Below, piece after piece: positions 1 to 5,226 of a stretch of DNA of 5,226 bases. Source of the DNA: Bacillota bacterium (GTDB lineage Bacteria; Bacillota; Clostridia; Peptostreptococcales; Anaerovoracaceae). The position numbers and the translations under genes were made by a program. The notes beneath the pieces are model-generated. The model was not told the DNA's origin, did not search any database, and was given only the letters and a program-made list of their open reading frames with translations. Position 1 is the first letter of the stretch. Each line of letters opens with the position of its first letter. The stretch is taken from the NCBI GenBank assembly GCA_017386805.1, contig JAFOGM010000076.1, positions 1 through 5,226 of the forward strand, written 5' to 3'.

Positions 1-3000
1 CAGGTCCTCAGCTGCCACCGCCTGCATGCTTGCGGCGATCTTAGCCTTGGGGTCGCTTCCGTCCTTGTTCAGGATCTCGATATTGCGGTAACGTTCCAGA
101 CCGGTACCGGCGGGAATCAGCTTACCGATAATTACGTTTTCCTTCAGACCCATCAGCTTGTCGTTCTTACCCTTGATTGCTGCATCGGTCAGAACTCTGG
201 TGGTTTCCTGGAAGGATGCTGCGGACAGGAAGGAGTTGGTTGCCAGGGAAGCCTTGGTGATACCCAGGAGCACACGCTTCGCTTCGCAAGGCTGACCGTC
301 TCTTTCAGCAGCTGCCTGATTTGCTTCTTCGATTTCGAACTTGCCGTACAGTCCGCCTGGCAGCAGGTCGGTGTCTCCGGCATCTTCGATCTTATACTTG
401 GAAAGCATCTGGGATACGATAACTTCAACGTGCTTGTCGTTGATGTCTACACCCTGATTCTTATATACTCTCTGTACTTCCTTCAGGAGGTACTGGTAAA
501 CGCCTTCTACATCGTTCAGGCGCAGAATATCGTGCGGATTCAGAGGACCCTTTGTAATCTGTCCGCCGGCATAAACCTGATCGCCAACCTTAACGTTCAG
601 TCTTGCACCATAAGGGATTACATATTCTCTGTCTTCGTTTTCTTCACGTACGATAACCTGAGTCTTATTGTCCTTTCTGGTTTCAACGGAAATTACGGTA
701 CCGTCTCCTTCACAAATTTCAGCAAGACCCTTAGGCTTTCTTGCTTCGAACAGTTCTTCTACTCTTGGAAGACCCTGGGTAATGTCGCCGCCGGCTACAC
801 CACCGGTATGGAATGTTCTCATGGTCAGCTGTGTACCTGGTTCACCGATGGACTGAGCCGCAGTGATACCAACTGCTTCACCAATGTTAACTTCTTCGCC
901 GGTTGCCAGGTTTCTGCCGTAACACTTTGCACAGATACCGGTTCTGCTCTGGCAGGTCATTACCGCACGGATAGCTACGCTTTCGATGCCGGAAGCTTCG
1001 ATTGCGTCAGCCTGTGCTTCCATGATTTCTTCGTTCTGTTCTACAATAACTTCACCTGTTACAGGGTGAATGATATCAGTCAGAGCAACTCTGCCCACGA
1101 TTCTCTGGCTTAATGGTTCGATAACTTCCTTACCGTCAGTAAATGCTCTTACTTCTACACCTTCGTCAGTACCGCAGTCGAATTCACGAACGATTACGTT
1201 GTGAGATACGTCTACCAGACGACGGGTCAGGTAACCGGAGTCGGCTGTACGCAGCGCGGTATCGGTCAGACCCTTACGTGCACCGTTGGAAGAAATGAAG
1301 TATTCCAGGATGGACAGACCTTCACGGAAGTTGGACTTGATCGGAATTTCTACGGTCTTACCGGTAGCATTGGCCATCAGACCTCTCATACCGCCGACCT
1401 GCTTGATCTGGTTCTTGGAACCTCGCGCACCGGAGTTTGCCATGATGAACAGGTTGTTAGTGGAACCCAGGGAATCCATCAGAGCGTCCGCTACGTCGTC
1501 AGTAGTCTTGGACCAGATTTTGATAACCGCATCATAACGTTCCTGATTGGACATGAGACCCATTCTGAACGCCTTTTCGTACTTTTCAACTTCCTTTTCT
1601 GCAGCGCCTACGATATCCCACTTGTTTTCAGGGATTTCCATGTCGCTTACAGAGATAGTTACAGCAGCTCTGGTGGAGTACTTGTAACCCATGGACTTGA
1701 TGTAGTCCAGCATGATTGCAGTACCGGTGTTGCCGTGTCTTCTGTAACACTTATCAATAATCTTACCCAGCTTCTTCTTATCGCACAGGAAGTCAACTTC
1801 CAGGGAGTATGGATCTTCTTCTCTGTTTACAAAGCCCAGATCCTGCGGAATCTGCTGGTTGAAGATGAAGCGGCCTACAGTGGACTCTACCAGTCTGCCC
1901 ACAGTGTCAGCTTCGTCCTTATACATTCTTACTTTTACTCTTGCGTGGATTCCCACAACACCGGTCTGGTATGCCATCAGCATTTCATCCATGTCGGTGA
2001 AGACCTTACCGTCACCCACTTCAGCATAAGTGTTTCTTTCATCTACGCCAGGGTGAGTCAGGTAGTAGGAGCCCAGGATCATGTCCTGTGTAGGAGTGGT
2101 AATTGGAGAACCATCCTTAGGCGCCAGGATGTTGTTTGTGGACAGCATCAGGAATCTTGCTTCTGCCTGAGCTTCTACGGACAGAGGTACGTGAACCGCC
2201 ATCTGGTCACCGTCGAAGTCGGCGTTGAACGCGGTACATACCAGTGGGTGCAGCTTGATTGCCTTACCTTCTACCAGTACCGGTTCGAATGCCTGAATAC
2301 CCAGTCTGTGCAGGGTAGGTGCACGGTTCAGCATTACAGGATGTTCCTTGATAACGCCTTCCAGTACGTCCCAAACTTCAGGTCTTACTTTTTCAACCAT
2401 GCGCTTTGCACTCTTAATGTTGTGTGCATAACCCTGTTCCACCAGTTCCTTCATGATGAACGGCTTGAACAGTTCCAGCGCCATTTTCTTAGGCAGACCG
2501 CACTGATAGAACTTCAGTTCCGGTCCAACTACGATTACAGAACGGCCGGAGTAGTCTACACGCTTACCCAGCAGGTTCTGTCTGAAACGGCCCTGCTTAC
2601 CCTTCAGCATATCGGACAGGGACTTCAGAGGTCTGGAGCCAGGTCCGGTTACGGCTCTGCCGCGTCTGCCGTTGTCGATCAGGGAGTCTACTGCTTCCTG
2701 CAGCATTCTCTTTTCGTTTCTTACAATAATATCAGGAGCACCCAGTTCCAGCAGACGGTTCAGTCTGTTGTTTCTGTTGATTACTCTTCTGTATAAGTCA
2801 TTCAGGTCGGAAGTTGCAAAACGTCCGCCGTCCAGCTGTACCATTGGTCTCAGATCTGGCGGAATAACCGGGATGATGTCCATAACCATCCATTCAGGAC
2901 GGTTTCCGGACAGTCTCAGCGCTTCGATAACTTCCAGTCTTCTTACAATTCTAACCTTCTTCTGGCCGGAAGCATCTTTCAGCTTTTCTCTCAGATCAGC

Positions 3001-3585
3001 AGACAGTTCTTCCAGGTCGATCTGGGACAGCAGTTCCTTTACGGTTTCTGCACCCATGCCGGCCTTGAAACGGTTGCCGTACTGTTCCTTATACTGTCTG
3101 TATTCTACTTCAGTCAGAATCTGCTTGTAGCCCAGATCAGTATCGCCAGGGTCAGTTACGATATATGCAGCGAAATAGAGAACCTTTTCCAGGTTTCTTG
3201 GAGTTACGTCCAGGCACAGACCCATTCTGGATGGAATGCCCTTGAAGTACCAGATGTGAGAGACTGGAGCCGCCAGTTCGATGTGGCCCATTCTCTCTCT
3301 TCTAACCTTAGCCTTGGTAACTTCTACGCCGCAGCGGTCACAGACAATGCCCTTATAACGGATTCTCTTGTACTTACCGCAGTGACATTCCCAGTCCTTG
3401 GTAGGTCCGAAAATCTTTTCGCAGTACAGACCATCTCTTTCCGGTTTCAGAGTTCTGTAGTTGATGGTTTCAGGCTTGGTTACTTCACCGTAAGACCATC
3501 CCCTGATTTTTTCCGGAGAAGCCAGGTTGATCTGTATTGACTCGAAATTATTTAATTCATAATCATTGTTTACGTTATTATTCAA
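1..3585 (-). CDS. rpoC: DNA-directed RNA polymerase subunit beta' (nearly complete, 3' end outside window)
   Basis: This is the catalytic beta' subunit, open for 1195 codons from TTG 3585 to the window edge without a stop or frameshift. The start is forced: an in-frame TAG lies at 3603-3601 and the first in-frame ATG is codon 99, inside conserved sequence. Domains in order: zinc site 1 (C67, C69, C82, C85); lid and clamp helices about 236-308; switch 2 region about 321-350 (GKRVDYSGRSVI at 339-350); LNRAPTLHRLGIQAFEP at 419-435; Mg-binding NADFDGD at 454-460 with D456, D458 and D460; bridge helix about 763-791; zinc site 2 (C804, C878, C885, C888); trigger loop region with M922, R923 and H926, matching E. 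coli M932, R933 and H936. The E. coli SI3 insertion is absent, as in Firmicutes. The conserved C-terminal block KENVIIGKLIPAGTG is at 1149-1163. At 1195 residues it is already close to the 1199 of B. subtilis, so only a short tail is missing. N767 replaces the usual bridge-helix histidine. Confidence 0.98.
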   Translation of the reverse strand, partial: MNNNVNNDYELNNFESIQINLASPEKIRGWSYGEVTKPETINYRTLKPERDGLYCEKIFGPTKDWECHCGKYKRIRYKGIVCDRCGVEVTKAKVRRERMGHIELAAPVSHIWYFKGIPSRMGLCLDVTPRNLEKVLYFAAYIVTDPGDTDLGYKQILTEVEYRQYKEQYGNRFKAGMGAETVKELLSQIDLEELSADLREKLKDASGQKKVRIVRRLEVIEALRLSGNRPEWMVMDIIPVIPPDLRPMVQLDGGRFATSDLNDLYRRVINRNNRLNRLLELGAPDIIVRNEKRMLQEAVDSLIDNGRRGRAVTGPGSRPLKSLSDMLKGKQGRFRQNLLGKRVDYSGRSVIVVGPELKFYQCGLPKKMALELFKPFIMKELVEQGYAHNIKSAKRMVEKVRPEVWDVLEGVIKEHPVMLNRAPTLHRLGIQAFEPVLVEGKAIKLHPLVCTAFNADFDGDQMAVHVPLSVEAQAEARFLMLSTNNILAPKDGSPITTPTQDMILGSYYLTHPGVDERNTYAEVGDGKVFTDMDEMLMAYQTGVVGIHARVKVRMYKDEADTVGRLVESTVGRFIFNQQIPQDLGFVNREEDPYSLEVDFLCDKKKLGKIIDKCYRRHGNTGTAIMLDYIKSMGYKYSTRAAVTISVSDMEIPENKWDIVGAAEKEVEKYEKAFRMGLMSNQERYDAVIKIWSKTTDDVADALMDSLGSTNNLFIMANSGARGSKNQIKQVGGMRGLMANATGKTVEIPIKSNFREGLSILEYFISSNGARKGLTDTALRTADSGYLTRRLVDVSHNVIVREFDCGTDEGVEVRAFTDGKEVIEPLSQRIVGRVALTDIIHPVTGEVIVEQNEEIMEAQADAIEASGIESVAIRAVMTCQSRTGICAKCYGRNLATGEEVNIGEAVGITAAQSIGEPGTQLTMRTFHTGGVAGGDITQGLPRVEELFEARKPKGLAEICEGDGTVISVETRKDNKTQVIVREENEDREYVIPYGARLNVKVGDQVYAGGQITKGPLNPHDILRLNDVEGVYQYLLKEVQRVYKNQGVDINDKHVEVIVSQMLSKYKIEDAGDTDLLPGGLYGKFEIEEANQAAAERDGQPCEAKRVLLGITKASLATNSFLSAASFQETTRVLTDAAIKGKNDKLMGLKENVIIGKLIPAGTGLERYRNIEILNKDGSDPKAKIAASMQAVAAEDL

Positions 3586-3588
3586 GAG

Positions 3589-3600
3589 TCCTTCCCCTTT
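3589..3600 (-). promoter_or_regulatory. Shine-Dalgarno sequence for rpoC
   Basis: On the minus strand the 20-base rpoB-rpoC gap contains AAAGGGGAAGGA upstream of the TTG. The AGGGG core is 8 bases from the start codon, a normal spacing. The second purine run, AAGGA, is only 3 bases away and is probably too close to act alone. This strong site supports initiation at the TTG codon at 3585. I see no promoter or terminator in the gap, so rpoC is most likely translated from the rpoB transcript. The role is inferred from sequence and position. Confidence 0.85.
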
Positions 3601-3605
3601 CTATA

Positions 3606-5226
3606 CTACTCTCTGAAATCATCGTCATAGGCGAAATCGTCTGCTTCACCGCCAAAGACATCGTTCTGCGCTTCGCTGTCAAAGTTTGCATCCACAAAAC
3701 CTGCTTCTGCCAGCTTTTCTTCGCTTTCCACGCTCTGTTCGATTTCCATGATGGTTTCGATGCCTGTGATATCATCATCCATATCGCCGGCATCTCTGAA
3801 TTCGATTTCTTCATCGTTTTCAGACAGAACCTTTACGTCCAGACCCAGAGCCTGCATTTCCTTAATCAGAACCTTGAAGGATTCCGGGATACCAGGCTTA
3901 GGAATGTTTTCGCCCTTAACGATTGCTTCGTAAGTCTTCACACGGCCTACGATATCGTCGGACTTAACAGTCAGGATTTCCTGCAGAGTATATGCTGCAC
4001 CGTATGCTTCCAGTGCCCATACTTCCATTTCCCCGAAACGCTGACCACCGAACTGTGCTTTACCGCCCAGTGGCTGCTGGGTAACCATGGAGTAAGGACC
4101 GGTAGATCTTGCGTGAATCTTATCATCAACCAGGTGATGCAGCTTCAGCATGTACATGTAACCTACAGTTACAGGATTATCAAAGAATTCGCCGGTACGT
4201 CCGTCTCTCAGATACAGCTTACCGGTTTCAGGATATCCTACTTCCTTCAGCAGTTCCATGATGTCTCTTTCGTTGGCACCATCGAATACCGGAGTTGCAA
4301 TATACCAGCCCTTCTTCTTGGCAGCCAGACCCAGATGAACTTCCAGTACCTGTCCGACGTTCATTCGGGAAGGTACGCCCAGTGGGTTCAGCATTACCTG
4401 CAGCGGCTGGCCGTTATCCATGAACGGCATATCTTCTTCCGGCAGAATTCTGGAGATAACACCCTTGTTACCATGACGGCCCGCCATCTTGTCCCCTACG
4501 TTAATCTTACGCTTGGTTGCAATGTAGCAGCGAACCAGTTTGTTTACACCAGGAGGCAGCTCATCGCCATTTTCTCTGGTGAAAATCTTTACGTCTACGA
4601 TGATACCTGTTTCACCATGAGGTACTCTCAGGGAGGTATCTCTTACTTCTCTGGCCTTTTCGCCAAAGATTGCACGCAGCAGTCTTTCTTCTGCAGTCAG
4701 TTCAGTTTCACCCTTTGGAGTAACCTTACCAACCAGAATGTCAGAGGAATTTACTTCTGCACCAATTCTGATGATACCTTCTTCGTCCAGATCCTTCAGC
4801 GCATCTTCACCAACGTTTGGAATGTCACGGGTGATTTCTTCAGGTCCCAGCTTGGTATCACGGGCTTCTGCTTCGTATTCTTCAATGTGCAGGGAAGTCA
4901 GTACGTCTTCCATCAGCAGTCTTTCATTCAGAATGATTGCGTCTTCGTAGTTGTAACCTTCCCAGGTCATGAAGCCGATCAGCAGGTTCTTACCCAGGGA
5001 AATTTCACCCAGATCTGTGGATGGACCGTCTGCAATGACTTCACCAGCTTCGATATGTTCGCCATGGCTTACAATCGGTCTCTGGTTAATGCAGGTACCC
5101 TGGTTGGAGCGCTTGAATTTTAATAATGTATAGGAGTCAGTACCGTTGTCAGCGTCTCTTCTGATCACAATCTTGTCAGCGTCAACGTATTCTACAGTAC
5201 CGGTGTTCTTTGCCAGAATTACAACG
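3606..5226 (-). CDS. rpoB: DNA-directed RNA polymerase subunit beta, C-terminal part (5' end outside window)
   Basis: This is the C-terminal 539 residues of the RNA polymerase beta subunit. The frame enters at 5225, runs without a stop and ends at TAG 3608-3606. The GTG at 5168 is an internal valine, not the start, because conserved beta sequence continues upstream of it. In fragment numbering, residues 91-97 (YNYEDAI) match the E. coli E813/D814 region. The flap-tip helix that binds sigma region 4 is at about 177-189, with L182, L183, I186 and F187 at the E. coli L901/L902/I905/F906 positions. K238, K246 (in GDKMAGRHGNKG) and H371 (in IHARSTGPYS) correspond to E. coli K1065, K1073 and H1237, which lie near the initiating nucleotide. 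The conserved block GQRFGEMEVWALEAYGAAYT lies at 393-412. The E. coli SI2 insertion is absent. The last 63 residues (477-539) form an acidic tail with 23 Asp/Glu. The rifampicin-resistance cluster lies outside the window. rpoC follows 20 bases downstream. Identification is essentially certain. Confidence 0.98.
   Translation of the reverse strand, partial: VVILAKNTGTVEYVDADKIVIRRDADNGTDSYTLLKFKRSNQGTCINQRPIVSHGEHIEAGEVIADGPSTDLGEISLGKNLLIGFMTWEGYNYEDAIILNERLLMEDVLTSLHIEEYEAEARDTKLGPEEITRDIPNVGEDALKDLDEEGIIRIGAEVNSSDILVGKVTPKGETELTAEERLLRAIFGEKAREVRDTSLRVPHGETGIIVDVKIFTRENGDELPPGVNKLVRCYIATKRKINVGDKMAGRHGNKGVISRILPEEDMPFMDNGQPLQVMLNPLGVPSRMNVGQVLEVHLGLAAKKKGWYIATPVFDGANERDIMELLKEVGYPETGKLYLRDGRTGEFFDNPVTVGYMYMLKLHHLVDDKIHARSTGPYSMVTQQPLGGKAQFGGQRFGEMEVWALEAYGAAYTLQEILTVKSDDIVGRVKTYEAIVKGENIPKPGIPESFKVLIKEMQALGLDVKVLSENDEEIEFRDAGDMDDDITGIETIMEIEQSVESEEKLAEAGFVDANFDSEAQNDVFGGEADDFAYDDDFRE

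Noticed and set aside
430..1113. Plus-strand open frame of 227 codons with hydrophobic stretches at its start
   Set aside because: It is also the antisense mirror of rpoC. The apparent membrane-like segments come from complementing Glu and Lys codons.
1201..2796. Plus-strand open frame of 531 codons
   Set aside because: It lies in the codon-aligned antisense register of rpoC, has no recognisable domain, and is explained by the lack of TTA/CTA/TCA codons in rpoC.
3586..3605. Possible promoter or terminator between rpoB and rpoC
   Set aside because: The gap is only 20 bases, is occupied by the Shine-Dalgarno site, and shows no hairpin with a T-run and no -10/-35 pair.
3578..3814. Minus-strand 78-codon frame across the rpoB-rpoC junction
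   Set aside because: It overlaps the rpoB acidic tail in another frame. The rpoB and rpoC frames are fully supported by conservation, and this one is not.
3537..5123. Plus-strand open frame of 528 codons
   Set aside because: It mirrors rpoB codon for codon on the opposite strand. Its residues are a complement-derived mixture rich in Phe, Cys and Gln with no known family features.
5166..5168. GTG as a possible start of the rpoB reading frame
   Set aside because: The 19 codons upstream of it continue the conserved beta sequence (NTGTVEYVDADKIVI), so it is internal and the gene runs off the window.
1..5226. Search for a novel system, mobile element, CRISPR array, tRNA or frameshift
   Set aside because: The whole window apart from 20 bases is conserved rpoB and rpoC coding sequence. 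I saw no direct-repeat array, transposase or broken frame.

Overview
The window is an ordinary housekeeping segment: the 3' part of rpoB and nearly all of rpoC. These encode the beta and beta' catalytic subunits of bacterial RNA polymerase. Both lie on the minus strand in the usual order, rpoB then rpoC.

Layout, right to left in the direction of transcription: positions 5226 to 3606 hold the last 539 codons of rpoB, whose 5' part lies off the right edge. A 20-base gap (3605-3586) carries a Shine-Dalgarno sequence. rpoC starts at a TTG codon at 3585 and stays open for 1195 codons to the left edge, where only a short C-terminal tail appears to be missing. A codon-by-codon reading of rpoC found no stop codon and no frameshift. 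No promoter or terminator was seen between the genes, so they are most simply read as co-transcribed. There is no gene-free stretch longer than 20 bases.

The organism looks like a Firmicute, probably a member of the Clostridia with moderate GC content. Both proteins resemble Bacillus/Clostridium subunits along their length. They lack the large insertions found in the E. coli subunits (SI2 in beta, SI3 in the beta' trigger loop). RpoB ends in a lineage-variable acidic tail, and rpoC uses strongly biased codons (Leu CTG, Glu GAA, frequent Arg AGA). The genus cannot be fixed from this sequence alone.

The two proteins form the polymerase active centre together. RpoB supplies the flap, the initiating-nucleotide contacts and part of the clamp anchor. 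RpoC supplies the Mg-binding aspartates, bridge helix, trigger loop, clamp helices and two zinc sites. All of these core elements present in the window look intact.

I found no mobile element, CRISPR array, RNA gene, repeat or undescribed system. The long plus-strand open frames are mirror images of rpoB and rpoC caused by codon bias. The findings are small points: an unusual bridge-helix residue, a forced TTG start in an AT-rich leader, and an acidic aromatic RpoB tail.
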